Below, in pieces: positions 1-11,573 of a DNA stretch of 64,000 nucleotides; position 1 is the first letter of the stretch; every line of letters starts with the position of its first letter. Source of the stretch: Schizophyllum amplum (taxonomy: Eukaryota; Basidiomycota; Agaricomycetes; Agaricales; Schizophyllaceae); contig VDMD01000002.1 of assembly GCA_007026445.1 (NCBI GenBank), positions 2,852,001 through 2,916,000 on the forward strand, read 5' to 3'. A model generated the notes under the pieces. The model did no database searches. It saw nothing but the letters and a program-made list of their open reading frames with translations, and was not told where the DNA came from. Made by a program: the position numbers and the translations under genes.

Positions 1-1170
1 CAGAAGACTCCCATCAACTGGACTTGAGGTATGCGGATCCTGCGAGTAGGTCAAGGCCAGAGCTGTGAGCTTCTCCAGAGCCTTTAAAACCCCGACGACC
101 TCGCTGGCGGTAAGCGGTAGGTAGCGCAAGTCGATGTTCTCCAGATAGACGAGTCTGGCGAGGGCTCGCACAAGTCCCGGGACGCCGGTCGGAGTGAGGT
201 GTCCCAACCATTCCACGACGAGGTCGGTGAGGCTGTCCGACGGTAGCGCGTCGAGAAATTCTGCGAAGGCTTGTATAGCGAGGATATGGTCATCGTGAAA
301 ACCGATCGTGCGTCGCAGTTGAACATTAAGGTACGTCAGATTGCATGACGGCTTTGTGCGGCTGCGTACAGCCGTCTCGTCGCATGAGAGGTTGAATGCG
401 CAGCGCAGCAATCGGGGACACTCTGCAAGGACGTCGAGACACTCGTCCATCGAGAGCAGGCGGTTGTAGTCCGCGCTCAGGTAGAGCTGAGTGAGGCGTG
501 ATAGCGGCAGCTGGAGCGTCCGCGCATCGATGGCGCGAGGCGTGCTCCGCGTATTATTCACATTCAGCTCGAATGCGCTTAGCTGGGAGTATTTCGGAGG
601 TCCTCCATCGTCCAGCAGCGGCTGCATCAGTGTGCTGGGGCACTCAAAGACCATGTCATGCCATCGGTCGACGTGCTCTTTGAGCAGCGCGACTATGCGC
701 AGCCCCAGTGCTCCGGCGCGCGTACATACTGGGTCGGTGGGCGATCTGCTGTTGTCGGTTTGATACAGCAAACGAGCCGATAGCGGGCACGCTTTGGACC
801 GCGCAAGCCACTCGGAGAGGCAGTTCAGGATGCTCTCGGAGCGAAGCGCAGATCGGCTCGACTCCGCCACAATGATCTGCATCGTTGTCCACAGACTGCC
901 CGTGGACAAGACCGTTTCGCGCCATTTGCAACATACGCGCGCCAGTGTATAGGGGCTGTCGACTGGGTGCAGATCGGCGACAGTCGGGAATTCGGGAAGG
1001 TAGTACTCGAAGACGAGAATTTGCAGCTCGATGGGCAATGCAGCGAAGCTGAACGGGCTGCAATCCATCTCTGCCATGTTGTAGTGGAGGGAGAGTGGCT
1101 GCTGCGGGCGAGGTATAAAGATCGTATCCTTCGCAATCGGATTCGGCATCTGGCGGCTGATGTCAGACAT
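1..1170 (-). CDS. F-box domain protein, C-terminus cut by the window edge
   Basis: A single open frame of 390 codons runs without a stop from an ATG at 1170 to the first base of the window. Residues about 44-95 form an F-box: the start LPIELQILVFEYYLP, followed by the typical second half LARVCCKWRETVLST and a tryptophan-containing SLWTTMQII. The rest has leucine-rich stretches resembling the degenerate LRRs of fungal F-box proteins (for example LVYLENIDLRYLPL). Such proteins normally recruit substrates to an SCF ubiquitin ligase through Skp1; the substrate cannot be predicted. No intron is seen in the visible part. The ATG at 1170 is the first in frame; a second at about 1077 is also possible. 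The F-box assignment is strong, while the full length and C-terminus are unknown. Confidence 0.8.
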   Translation of the reverse strand, partial: MSDISRQMPNPIAKDTIFIPRPQQPLSLHYNMAEMDCSPFSFAALPIELQILVFEYYLPEFPTVADLHPVDSPYTLARVCCKWRETVLSTGSLWTTMQIIVAESSRSALRSESILNCLSEWLARSKACPLSARLLYQTDNSRSPTDPVCTRAGALGLRIVALLKEHVDRWHDMVFECPSTLMQPLLDDGGPPKYSQLSAFELNVNNTRSTPRAIDARTLQLPLSRLTQLYLSADYNRLLSMDECLDVLAECPRLLRCAFNLSCDETAVRSRTKPSCNLTYLNVQLRRTIGFHDDHILAIQAFAEFLDALPSDSLTDLVVEWLGHLTPTGVPGLVRALARLVYLENIDLRYLPLTASEVVGVLKALEKLTALALTYSQDPHTSSPVDGSLL

Positions 1171-2636
1171 TGAGGTGCGAGTAATAAATTTGTGGCGCGC
1201 ACCTCGTCGCTGCCCCGACTCCCTGGAAGAGCTGCAAGCAGTGCTTGCAGGCGTCGGCGTCGTCGTTCAACATTGTGAACCATAGCGGACGGGCGACTGC
1301 GATTGCACAACAGATGAGGCCAAGCCCAGTCTCAAACCTCTTATACAGCAAGGCGCGTGCGCAAGAGCCAGCGCTTCATTTGGAGCAGCGCCGGCGCAGC
1401 TCACCAGAAAAGCCGGACGCAGCGCCTCAGACACTGTGGTGCCGTCTGCAGGGCGCCTGTACTGCCAAGGTGTTGCCGCAACAGGAAGCCTTCAGAAATG
1501 GGGATGCCACGAAACCCGAGGCGGTCACCAGACAAGTCAGAGCGACGCCACTCCCCGGGTGACTGTCAACAGGAGTTGACTGCATATTGGGACTAAGTCT
1601 GGCGTCCAGTCCGATGCGACGAGTTCCCTTTACAGGCTCCGTCCGCGCCAGTAGCGAGCGGCGAGGACCAACGCAAGGATGGTGTGATCACACTGTGCTT
1701 TCGGCACGCAGCGCCAGAGAAACTATGGGTAAAAGAGCAGTGAGTCCCAGTACCACTCATCGCTAGCGACAGATCTCTCACTGGGGAGACGGCGGCAGCA
1801 AGGTTCAACTTCGGATCCGGGAGTTCCCGAACCAAGGATCAGGCCGAGTTGATGACGTCACGCGTCAGGACGCGTCTAGCCTCGACTGCGGGCCACGCCA
1901 GAACGATGCTGTATGTATCACCGCGGGTCCAGAGATTCGTCTAGGCGGTGAGAACGTATATAAGTCGACCTGCGAACGGTGCTTATCCACGAAGAAATCC
2001 CCCCTCATATCTATGGGGCGTTGACACCTCCGCCCGTGCTGAGGAACGGTCAGTTGCGAGAGTTTTATAGGACGTTCACCTTACTCAATTGAAGCACAGA
2101 CATCCACAGCAATAACTTTACATCTATTCGTTAGTATGCTGATCTGTCAATCGACGGACGGTGCATACCTGTATGTATACCATCGTCAGTACGTTGCACC
2201 CTCTCGTCGGTGTCGGAGATTGTGACGCTGATTTTGTGTTGCCAAGATATCCGCGGCGCAGTCCCATCTCCTATGTGTATACCTGCTGGATATAATATCC
2301 TGTCTCTGGCAAGTATCAGCCGCTCCACGACAACGGGGCGCGGAACTCACGACTTACAGACTACAGAGCCTCACCTCCGCTCTCATGTATGATGATGTAA
2401 ACATACCCACCTGTAGCGAAATCGCCACAACTCCTCATTAATTCGCCTCATCCGGCCATATACACGGCGCGCCGACCGAGTCGTAGCATGCGTACAGCAT
2501 AATGTATCATTCACATAGTATCATGCTTACCACAACGAACAACCTCTATCGTACATCTTGATGCTCCCAGCCAACATTTCTAGAAGGATACTTTCAGTAT
2601 CGCACTTAGACCCCTGCTGCCTGAGGGCCGCACCTT
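1171..2636. other. Intergenic stretch without a recognisable gene
   Basis: It lies between the start of the F-box gene at 1170 and the end of the RPA32-like gene at 2637. Short open frames occur on both strands, but none shows domain-like sequence, sensible splice joins or codon bias. A TATATAAG at about 1957-1964 is not followed by a gene. The part from about 2000 to 2640 is more AT-rich than neighbouring coding DNA and probably holds 3' flanking sequence of the RPA32-like gene and 5' flanking sequence of the F-box gene. Confidence 0.5.
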
Positions 2637-4800
2637 TCAGTCGAACGTCAAGTCAGCCAGCATGTTCGTGTATGATTGCCCCACAAGGTGATCCACGCAG
2701 TCAAAATGCGACTCGTCAATTGTAGTCTCGATGTACCCTAGCTCGAGGAGGGTGTCCAGATCTTTCCTGCTCATGATGATCGAGGATCAGCTCTACACGA
2801 GTATCAGCGGCACGGCAGATGTGCTCACGAGATCTCCTCCCATCGGGCCCCAGTGGGAGCTGCAATTCCTGCGCCGTTCAGCCTGCAGTGCGCACTGATG
2901 CTCAATGCGAAACGTCAGAGTCCGTCAAGGAAGAACGCACATCATGCTCCGGGTCCCCATCACCTCCTTAGCGACAACATAAGGTCCGATGTCGCCCGCC
3001 CACACGCCCACCCACTCTTGGCCGCGAGGTGTGTTGTTGAAGGTCGTTTGTATGCACAGAATAATATTGCGTTGATCCGTTGTTAGCTCTGAGTACTGTC
3101 CGCGCGTCTTGGGCGTCGATTCTTGTACGTGACTTTTGCTCTTCCTGCCACTCCTACGACGGGAAGCGTCCACGGGCGTCCGCGGCGTTCGGGGAGCAGC
3201 AGCCTGCGCCTTCGGGGTGAATTTGATCGTGTCCTTCGTCCGCTGGGGTGTCCTTCGTGGATCTGGTGTCGCGCGGACTGGCGTGACAGGAGCAGATCGG
3301 GCTTGCGCGTTGGGAGTGAATGGTTGCGCGCGCTCCTTGCCATTGTCGTCTTTGGTAGCGGCGAGGTGAGTGGAGATGGAGAAGTCCAGAGGCGGGTATG
3401 GGCGCTTCGCCAGAGATATAGCGCTGACCTCGTCGCCGAACTCTGGCCCTATCGGTGAGGCTTCCTCGACCATGTCGAAGCTCTCTGTCCCAGAAGACGT
3501 CGACGTGAGGCCGTTGACAGAAACGTAGGAGCTGGTCCCGGACGAGGATGAGCTGGCACTGAGCGCTTCCACTGCCTTGATAGAAAAGGACTGCGATCCT
3601 GACTGGACTGCCGATTCTAATTTGACTACCGAGTCTAACTTAACCGCCGGGTCTGAGTTGACTGCGGAGTCCGATGGGACTGCCGAGCCTGATTCTTCGT
3701 TTTCCTGTAGATGCGTCAGCTGTTATCAAACGAACTAAAGGGCGAATAGAGCTCACTGGCTTTGTAGCTTTTGAGTGACATATCGTGTCGAACATACAGC
3801 CGAATTGGTGCGCGTATGGCTCAAACTTCTGATTCGCGGGTCGCAGACTCACGGGTTCCATCGTCTTGCGTGATCGATGTTCATTCAACTTCGTGACGAC
3901 GCGAACATATTGCAAGGGCAAGCCCGCAGGATAACCCGTGTCTCTGTTATGAAATCATCAACGAATGAACAGGCAGTCATACTGAGGTCACCCACTTCGA
4001 CATGTCTGGTAAATCTTTGAACGCAGGATCCTTTGTGAACAGCCGGGCAGGCATCTCGCCCGTGCAGTCAGACAGTAAGTAGTCGAAGTAGAGAGACTGC
4101 CCTGTCTTGTCAGGGGTAATTTTCTTGACTGTAGCAACGACGGTCGCCTGTGCGTGTTGTTTGAATACTTCCTCATGCGCACGATGAAACCACTCACAGT
4201 GATGAATCTGTAGTCATCCTGCAACGTATACACGCCTTTCAACGAGCTTCCGTAGTCACGCTTTGCATTCTGGAGCTGTCGGATCGTCACGCGGCGCATG
4301 CCCATGACGCTTCCTTCGCCAAAATACTGAGAGGGCTGGATAACGATAAGTCCTGAGAATCGTTCGAGACAACTGTACGATACCTTGGGAGGAGACTGTT
4401 GTGAAGCAAAGGTTTGCGTTTTGCTAGGCGTATTCGCAGCACTGCCTGGAAAATGTGCCTTGGAGGGGGTCACCATGCCGGGTGAGCCACGGACTCGGGA
4501 CGAGGCAGCGCCGTTCATGGGGCCCTTTGTGGGAGTGACAGGAGCACGCTGGGCGCCCTTGGATGGGGAGGCCACTGCGGCCTTGATAGTGCTTTCCGAA
4601 GACGAGGATTTGGTCGTCGTGGCACCATTCACGCGTTCTTCAGCTACGTTCTCGACGACTGCGCGGTCAAACCTCTTCGCGGGCGACCTGCTCGTAGGCG
4701 CGGGTGGCGCATCATCGAAGAAGGCATTCAGCTCCTCTTCAGTAAGTTCGCAAACATCTTGTGGTATGGAATTCTCGTAGTAGAGGGAGGATGGGTCCAT
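2637..4800 (-). CDS. RFA2: RPA32-like single-strand DNA-binding protein (replication protein A subunit 2 family)
   Basis: Exons read in frame at 4800-4198, 4147-3996, 3943-3757 and 3719 to about 2964, then short 3' exons ending at the TGA 2639-2637. Family features in order: an unusually long Ser/Thr/Pro-rich N-terminus with several TPSK/SPSK-type motifs (residues about 1-130); the start of the OB domain RRVTIRQLQNA; OB strands TVVATVKKI and SLYFDYLLSDCTGEMPARLF; the RPA32 signature YVRVVTKLNEHRSRKTM; a Ser-rich repeat linker; and a winged-helix end with LTTDQRNIILCIQ and YIETTIDESHFDC. RPA32 is the middle subunit of the trimer that coats single-stranded DNA in replication and repair, and its N-terminus is a phosphorylation target. 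Length (over 500 aa) is about twice that of usual RPA32, because of the N-terminus and linker. The two last introns (about 2963-2870 and 2828-2770) are not fixed exactly. It could be the main RFA2 or a diverged paralogue. Confidence 0.75.
3606..3695 (-). repeat. 18-bp tandem repeat inside the RPA32-like linker
   Basis: Five imperfect 18-bp units lie end to end (3606-3623, 3624-3641, 3642-3659, 3660-3677, 3678-3695), with a further partial unit at about 3589-3605. Because 18 is a multiple of three, they encode a six-residue repeat of the type S-[AV]-V-x-[SL]-[DE] within the linker between the OB fold and the winged helix. Confidence 0.85.
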
Positions 4801-6281
4801 CGCGACGCGGAGGTTGAGAGCAAGAGATGGACATCGAGTCTTCCCACGTGTCCGCGATGAACATCGATGAGTCACTGTCACGCGTTCGGAACTTCCTCCG
4901 GTTCCGTCGACTTGAACTTGACCATGACTCGCACTGGAGCATCGAACCTCCACCGCAAGCCCCGATAGCGGATGAGTGATCTCACGTCCAAAATAGTCTG
5001 CGCTACAACACATCGATGAAGATGGCACGAGTCGACGTTTATAGCGGCAGGTCCTATCTGGCGGGCGGTCTGGACCAACGGCTGAGGCTCGATTCTAAAA
5101 CGGCTTGAGGGCTTTGTAGCTTAGTGTAGTCTCATGAACTCTGCGCCGCCAGCACCTCCCAACCGCGGTCACGGCATCTCCTCGGCTGCGGGACATCTCG
5201 GTTACCGCGCAATGTGAGCCCTATACAACCCGACGGACTATCGCCTCGACCCAGCTAGGCGCTCTCGCCTCTTCTCGTCCACGTTGCTGCGCCGTGCTGA
5301 CCCCATCCTCTGCGTGCGGGGCTGCCCCACGATTTCACGCTCCTGCCCGCATATAAGGTCCGCAAAGAGGGCCATGATAGCAGCAGCAACAGCAGCCCTC
5401 CGCTCAGTTCTCTTTCGCTTGCCTCGCATCCACTCCCGAGTGCTCCGCTCGCATCCTCATCATACCAACATTGTATGTTGCTCCTCCAGCGCGTTGTGCC
5501 TGCCTTGCTAACACGGTTCACTCAGTGATTTGATAGCGCCTCACCGTTTGCTCATCATGGGTCCCATCTCTACTCGCGTTTGGACTCTCGTCCTCATCGC
5601 TACCGGCGAGGCGAAGCGCATACGCGTATAACTTCGTATGTTTGCTATCCTCCCCTTATGCGACTGCATGCTCAACTGTCTCTAGTCGCCAGCGATCCAA
5701 TACTCGCATCGCAATCTTGTACTTTTACGCATCTGTAACTTATGGTCAGTTCGCTTCACAGAGACTGTGTTCACTGCTCACTCTCACCTCAGACATCGCC
5801 CGCTTTCTACGTTTTCATTGCCTGGAATTCTTCGCTGTATCATCGTAGGCTTTGGCTGCAAATACTTACATACTTGCACATCTGAATGCGGATGGATGCT
5901 GAGATCAAGAAAGTTGAAGAAAGGTGACTACATGCGGTCTCTGAGCGCCTGCTTTGCCTTGCGGATGCATGCGATGCTGTCTCCGGCATCCTGAGCCTCC
6001 GAGTCGTTCCGTTCAATTTCTGTTTCCTCATAGGCATGCGTCAGATGCGTTCCTTTGCATTGTCGATGCAACACATTGTGCTGTGATCTATTACAAGCAG
6101 ACGTGGCTCAGTACATGCAGAACGTACTCTAGAGTCTGCATCGCCAAAAACCCTTCGAACCCAAAAAAGTACACGCAAAAGCTACGCAGTCAGTGCAAGA
6201 TGTATATGTACGACGGACTGGAGACCGTCGCGTCTATCGAGAAAATTCATTATTCAACACATCCAGAGGCTGCCCCCACAT
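4801..6281. other. Intergenic stretch without a recognisable gene
   Basis: This separates the RPA32-like start at 4800 from the UXS stop at 6282. In-frame sequence continues upstream of 4800 as far as 5028, so a longer N-terminus of the RPA32-like protein is possible, but that stretch is not protein-like. The remainder (about 5100-6280) contains only short open frames in all phases and looks non-coding. No RNA gene or transposon ends were recognised. Confidence 0.5.
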
Positions 6282-6770
6282 CTAGAGGCTACCTTCCTCC
6301 ATCTTTGCCTTGTAGTACCTGACCATCTCCTCAAGGCCCATGCGCACCGTCCAGCGGGGCGCCCAGTCGAGGGTCTGGCGTGCACGGGTGTTGTCGGGCC
6401 GGCGCTGCTTGGGGTCGTCCGTCGGCAGGTCCTTGTAGATGACCTCGCACCGGCGCGCTGGCTTCACGCCGTCCTCGTCCTGCACCTTCTCCACGATCTC
6501 GCGAACGAGCTCGGCGAACTCGCCGATGCTGAACTCGTCGCCGTTGCCGATGTTGACCGGGCGTGTCTCGTCCGAGTTCATGAGGGCGATCATGCCGTCG
6601 ATGAGATCGTGCACGTATTGGAAGGAGCGCGTCTGCTTGCCGTCACCGTACACAGTAAGGTCCTCGCCCTTCAGGGCCTGGACAATGAAGTTGGAGACGA
6701 CACGGCCATCGTAGGGGTTCACTGTAGCAGTTTAGGACATGTTGATGTTCGGTGTATGATGGACGTACTG

Positions 6771-6801
<31 letters not shown>

Positions 6802-7818
6802 CGCGCACATCGACACCATCCTGACGGTGGAAGCCGTAAGTTAAGGTCTCTGCAACACGTTTGCCCTCGTCGTAGCAGGCGCGAGGCCCGATAGGGTTGA
6901 CGTGACCCCAGCTGAACACTGATAAGCACGGGGAAGCAGAAGACGACACCGCAAACGTACTAGTCCTCAGGTTGTGGGTGCACCTCCGGGTCACCGTACA
7001 CCTCTACAATGTGTCAGGACGAGGCGACTTGCAAGCCATGAATGGCGCTATTCACCGGAGGTGCTGGAGATCAAGAAGCGCGCCTTCGTGCGCTTTGCAA
7101 GACCGAGCATGTTCAGGGTGCCCATGAACGAGGTCTTGATGGTCTTGACGGCATTGTATTGGTAGTGCGGCGGCGAGGCCGGGCATGCGAGGTGATAGAT
7201 CTCTGATATGGCTGTGAGCAAGCTTAAAGTTCTAGGAATGGCTAGACTTGACGCACGGTCGCACTCGATCATGAAAGGCTCGACGACATCGTGGCGGACC
7301 ATCTCAAAGTTGGGGTGGCCGACCCAATGACTGACAGTGGTCTTGGAGCCGGTGAAGAAGTTGTCGAGCACAGTGACTTCGTGTCCGAGGAGCATCAGAC
7401 GATCGACCAGATGGGAGCCGACAAAGCCAGCACCGCCGGTGACAAGGATGCGTTTGCGCTCAGAGGGCGGGAGTAGCTTCACCGGAGGGAAGCGGGTAAG
7501 CGTCGTGTACGAGATGGACTTGTTAGTCGGGTCGTAGATGGCCTGGGATTGGTACGCGTCGGTCCCCTTCGTGAAGGCGGCATGGTCGCTGTTTGCGACC
7601 TTCGCCTTGCCTGACTCGTCCTCAGAATTCGAGGAGTAGTGCGGGCGGAGGTACAGGGCGCGCAAGTCGTCGACAGGAACCTCACAGTCGAAGCCGAAGC
7701 GTTTGAAGCCAACAGTCTTGATCTCCTCGCCCTTGTTGTCAAGAATACGGATCTGGGGCGCGCTCTGTCAGCTCAGCACTCGGCAACGACGACGAGGGCT
7801 GACCGTGGAGGGCGACAT
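6282..7818 (-). CDS. UXS1: UDP-glucuronic acid decarboxylase (UDP-xylose synthase)
   Basis: Six exons close in frame: 7818-7804, 7764-7257, 7211-7056, 7003-6961, 6911-6769 and 6721-6282, giving 434 aa. The enzyme is an NAD-dependent short-chain dehydrogenase/reductase of the extended type that turns UDP-glucuronate into UDP-xylose, the donor for xylose in wall and capsule glycans of basidiomycetes. Visible motifs: the NAD-binding loop [14 protein letters not shown] after an N-terminal extension of about 100 residues, [18 protein letters not shown], the catalytic YxxxK in [31 protein letters not shown] and [12 protein letters not shown]. No obvious membrane anchor is present, unlike Golgi UXS proteins. 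The first exon codes for only five residues, and its 5' splice site (GTCAGC) is weak. The gene is divergent from bystin with 127 bp between start codons. Confidence 0.95.
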
Positions 7819-7945
7819 GATGGCGGGCAGGAGCAAGGATGTCAATGTCGAGACGCGACGGAGCCGAATTTATTGCTATCCGTGAGTGGCGAGCCCCTGA
7901 TCTAGATCTTTTTTCTTCTCCCCCTCATCACCGCGCGCGCTCAAC
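7819..7945. promoter_or_regulatory. Compact divergent promoter of UXS1 and bystin
   Basis: Only 127 bp separate the two ATG codons, so both genes must share upstream control sequence and very short 5' leaders. The bystin side carries a pyrimidine-rich tract (about 7907-7925) just before its ATG. No clear TATA box is seen. Confidence 0.7.
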
Positions 7946-9669
7946 ATGCCTCGCGCCCCTAAGTCGACTGGGAAGACCAGGCATGATCCCCTCCTCGTCC
8001 AGCTTGACGAGGACGAGGTGGAAGCAAAATATGGACGCGTTTCTGCGCCGGGGCGGCGCAAGAAGTCAAGAAAAAGTACAGACGCAGACGACATCGACAC
8101 CGAGGTGCGTGCGGCAGTCCACCTTCCTGCACACTGATCTCACACGTAGAGAGCGCAGGCTATCCTTGATCCCAAAACTTCGCGCCGCATCTTCGAGTTA
8201 GCAAAGGACCAGCAGGACGAACTCGAGGAATCGGAAGAAGATGACGATCTGGACAAACCAGCGCACAACCTCCAACCACGGACCCCAGTTGCCTTCGATG
8301 AAGATGACGATGCCGGGTTTGACGATGCGGAGGACGCAGGCGACGTCGAGGAGATCTTCGTGAGTGTCGATCGCACGGTCAATTGAGCATCTGAATTGAC
8401 CTGCTGCATCCCTCTCCAGGAAATAGACGAAGGGGACATGCAGACATTGGACGCACTACTTCCCCCCAGCTCTGGAGAGCGCAAGACGCTCGCCGATCTG
8501 ATCTTTGCGAAGTTGGACAGTGGGGAGACAGGCGAGGGTGGCGTCGTGAGATTTAAAACGACAGCGCAACAAGGTGCGCGAGATCCCTCTCTAATTCCCG
8601 GCTTTTCTCAACATCAGCAGATCCGGACCACCCCGATCCAGCTCTGGGACTTGACCCTCGGGTGGTAGAAGCTTACAACAAGTTAGTAATCGCTAACTAC
8701 CAGCACGCTGTCCGCTGACGTTGAACAGAATCGGCATCTTCCTACACAAGTACAAGTCCGGACCCCTACCAAAACCCTTCAAAATCATCCCCTCCCTTCC
8801 TGCCTGGGCCCGTCTTCTCGCGCTCACGCACCCCGAAAATTGGTCGCCCCATGCTTGTCGGGCGGCTACCCGAATATTTGTATCCAGCATGAAGCCCGCA
8901 CAGGCGCAGCTGTTCTTCCAAGTCGTGCTCCTTGACGCTATCCGCGAAGATATCCGCGAGAACAAGAAGTTGAACCCTCAGTACTACGAAGCGCTGAAGC
9001 GCGCGATGTTCAAGCCTGCGGCATTTTTCAAGGGTCTGCTGTTCCCGATGTGCGAGGTACGTTATCAGCAAAGTACGCGAGATTATGTTCGGGACTGACC
9101 CTTCTTCTAGCAAGGCTGCACTTTGAAGGAGGCCGCCATCATGGCATCTGTGCTCTCGAGAGTGAAGATTCCTGTCTTGCACGCAGCGGCAGCGCTGCAG
9201 AAGATTGCCGAAATGGACTACACTGGTACGCAGCGCCATACTCAATACCACGTGTGCATCTAAAAGAGCCCTTTGTTAGGCCCCAACTCGCTCTTCATTC
9301 GGGTGCTGTTGGACAAGAAGTTCCAGCTGCCGTACCAGGTCGTCGACGCGATGGTCTTCCACTTTATCCGCCTCTCGAACACTTACAAATCTCGCGGGCG
9401 CGGGGATACGGACATGCTCCCCGTCTTGTGGCACCAGAGCTTGCTTGTCTTCGTGCAGCGGTGCGTCGGTTGAGGTGCTCAAGTAGATGTGATGCTGATG
9501 GTCGGCCAGATACGCCTCGGACTTGACCGCAGATCAGAAGGACGCGCTCTTGGACGTCATCCGTGTGAACCCGCATGCACAGATCTCTCCGGAAGTGCGT
9601 CGTGAGATCGTTAACTCGGTCGAACGAGGTGCTCCCAGGCAGGAAGACGGCGACGTTGAGATGTCATAA
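7946..9669 (+). CDS. ENP1: Bystin / Enp1, 40S ribosome biogenesis factor
   Basis: Eight exons join in phase: 7946-8104, 8150-8359, 8420-8573, 8621-8681, 8729-9056, 9111-9225, 9280-9460 and 9510-9669, coding for 455 aa. Bystin binds pre-40S particles and is needed for 20S pre-rRNA maturation and export. The basic N-terminus ([16 protein letters not shown]) and acidic middle (residues about 80-150, many Asp/Glu) are typical. The conserved bystin core follows: [67 protein letters not shown], then a helical repeat part with [12 protein letters not shown] and [19 protein letters not shown]. Length matches the family. It is divergent from UXS1 and followed 218 bp downstream by an unrelated gene on the same strand. 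Confidence 0.96.
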
Positions 9670-9887
9670 GCAGATGCATGCCCAGCGATGCGTCTTGTGT
9701 TATCAGTATAGTTATTGCACGGGATAGCTTTACTCTGTTGTTGTATGCGTTTGAATGTAGCCGGTCGCTATGACCGTACCAGCCCTCAACCAGCCCTTCT
9801 CAAGTGAGGTTGTGGGTCCACGTGGGTAAAGTGATCATAAAGCGGTCACACACCACGCGGCCTTCCTTTCAACTTCTGGTCAAGTTC

Positions 9888-10946
9888 ATGTCAGTTAGTG
9901 AGATTCTCGTCTCCCCCCTTGTGTTGTTCTTAACCTTCGAAGGACCCGGACAGTATCAAAGCGCTCCTTGAGAAGCTTCGTGGTTCGGAAGAATGGCAAA
10001 AAGTTACCAGCGTCGATGCAGGTAGCGCGCCAGAAGGACCTGGCCCTATGGCGGTCGACCCGAGCCCCCTGCCATCCGTCACTGCACCTCACGCATCCGC
10101 CATTCCGTCCGTCGCCTCTCTCCTCTCCCAACTGCAGCAGCCGATTCCTTCACCCGGCCCGCCTCCATCGATACCGAAATCGGATACACGACCAACCGTG
10201 CCCGCACCCACATTTACGCCCGACCAGGACCCCCCACCGCGCGACCCAAAAACCCTGAGCTACGTCCAGTCCCTGGGGTACCTCGCGCGCCTCTCCGGCG
10301 ACGCGCCGTTCATCGCGTTCCTGCAGCAGGTGAGCAGAGCAGCACTATGCCATTCTGGGTAACCCCGACAGCTTCCTGTAACCCCGCGTGGATTAATGGC
10401 TGCGAGACATCTCACCTGGTTTTTTCCAATCAGTTGAAGCAAGAACAAGATGAGCTGGAGCGCAGGCTGCATGGCGAGCGCGAGGGCATTCGCAGGAAGT
10501 ACGACGAGAAGGTGCGCGTGGCGAAGACGAGGTGGGTCTGGCTGCGCGCGATCTCGGAGGGCGGCGCGCTCACCCCGACCCCGTTCACACAGGGCTACGA
10601 TGATTGGCGCAGGGATCAGCGCTCATGAGGCCGAGGTGCGTGTCTTCGAGTTGTTGCGCTTCGCGTGTTGAGGCTTTTCTTGCGCAGATGATGCAGAGGG
10701 CTTATAGAAAGGAGCTGGACTCCTTCGACCGTGAGCGGGTCCTCATTGCGTGGGGCGCGCTCGTTGCGTCGCAGCAGATGGCGTTGGAAAAGCGAACAGT
10801 GCCCGCTATGTTCGCCACGTCTGCACCTGCGGATCTGCAGGTATGAGTCTCGCTTTCGGAGCGAGGGTTGCTGCTGATCATCTATTCTCGTTGTGCAGCG
10901 CCAGAAGCGGGTGGTATCCATACTGGAAAATATGATGAGCGAGTAG
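9888..10946 (+). CDS. Conserved-looking coiled-coil protein of unknown function
   Basis: Six exons fit: 9888-9893 (only ATG TCA), 9943-10329, 10434-10531, 10593-10635, 10688-10840 and 10899-10946, giving 244 aa with all phases consistent. The N-terminus DPDSIKALLEKLRGSEEW is followed by a Pro/Ser-rich segment, a short region SYVQSLGYLARLSGDAPF, and then a charged helical part that should form a coiled coil (KQEQDELERRLHGEREGIRR). The C-terminal half contains MIGAGISAHEAE and FDRERVLIAWGALVASQQ. I do not recognise a named family. Six short exons with clean splice sites and a non-repetitive helical sequence make a real gene likely. It could be a subunit of a larger complex, but nothing in the sequence says which. 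Confidence 0.75.
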
Positions 10947-11573
10947 ACGTGCACGTGATCCTTCTGCTCATCTTGCGCTGCACTTATCACATTATTGCCG
11001 TTGGTCAAGCCTGCGAACAAACGACTATATGAAGACGACCCGTCGGACATCCGCCTGAGAAGACGAATGTTCGCGACCGACATACGTCCGAATTTCTAGT
11101 AGCGACCGTCAAGATCATGCTGCTGTTATACCGCAAATCGACGGAGAAGTGCTACAGCCTATCACGTCGACAATGGAACTGGCGCGCTACCATTGAGCAG
11201 GCGCGCGGTTAGAAGCCCTTCTCGAAGATATCTTCGGGCGATCCCTGGGACAATCGACTCCACTTTTCTCAGTCCTCGGAAGACTCTCGCTAGAGCCTGT
11301 GTATGCTCTCATCTTCGGGTTGGGAAGACACGCTCATGTGACAAGGCATGGAATGGGGACGACACATGCAATCCGGCAATTTCTATGATCGTCGTGAGCG
11401 TGGTGTAGGACGACGCGGCCTCCCGCTATGCATGTCGTTCCGCGAGCACGGGCGCGGCCTACTTGCTCATGACATGCCCGCTGATCCTCTCATTTTTCTC
11501 CGCGGCGTATAAAGAGACACCATCCCCTCCAGCATCGACAGCAGGACAATAGCGCCTTGCCAGCATCATCATC
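10947..11573. other. Spacer with promoter of the CE1 esterase gene
   Basis: This stretch covers the 3' flank of the coiled-coil gene and the upstream region of the esterase. Apart from the TATA box at 11508-11513 I see no gene or RNA. Confidence 0.6.
11508..11513 (+). promoter_or_regulatory. TATA box of the CE1 esterase gene
   Basis: TATAAA in the context GGCGTATAAAGAGAC lies 61 bp before the ATG at 11574, the usual distance for a strongly regulated fungal secreted-enzyme gene. Confidence 0.7.
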
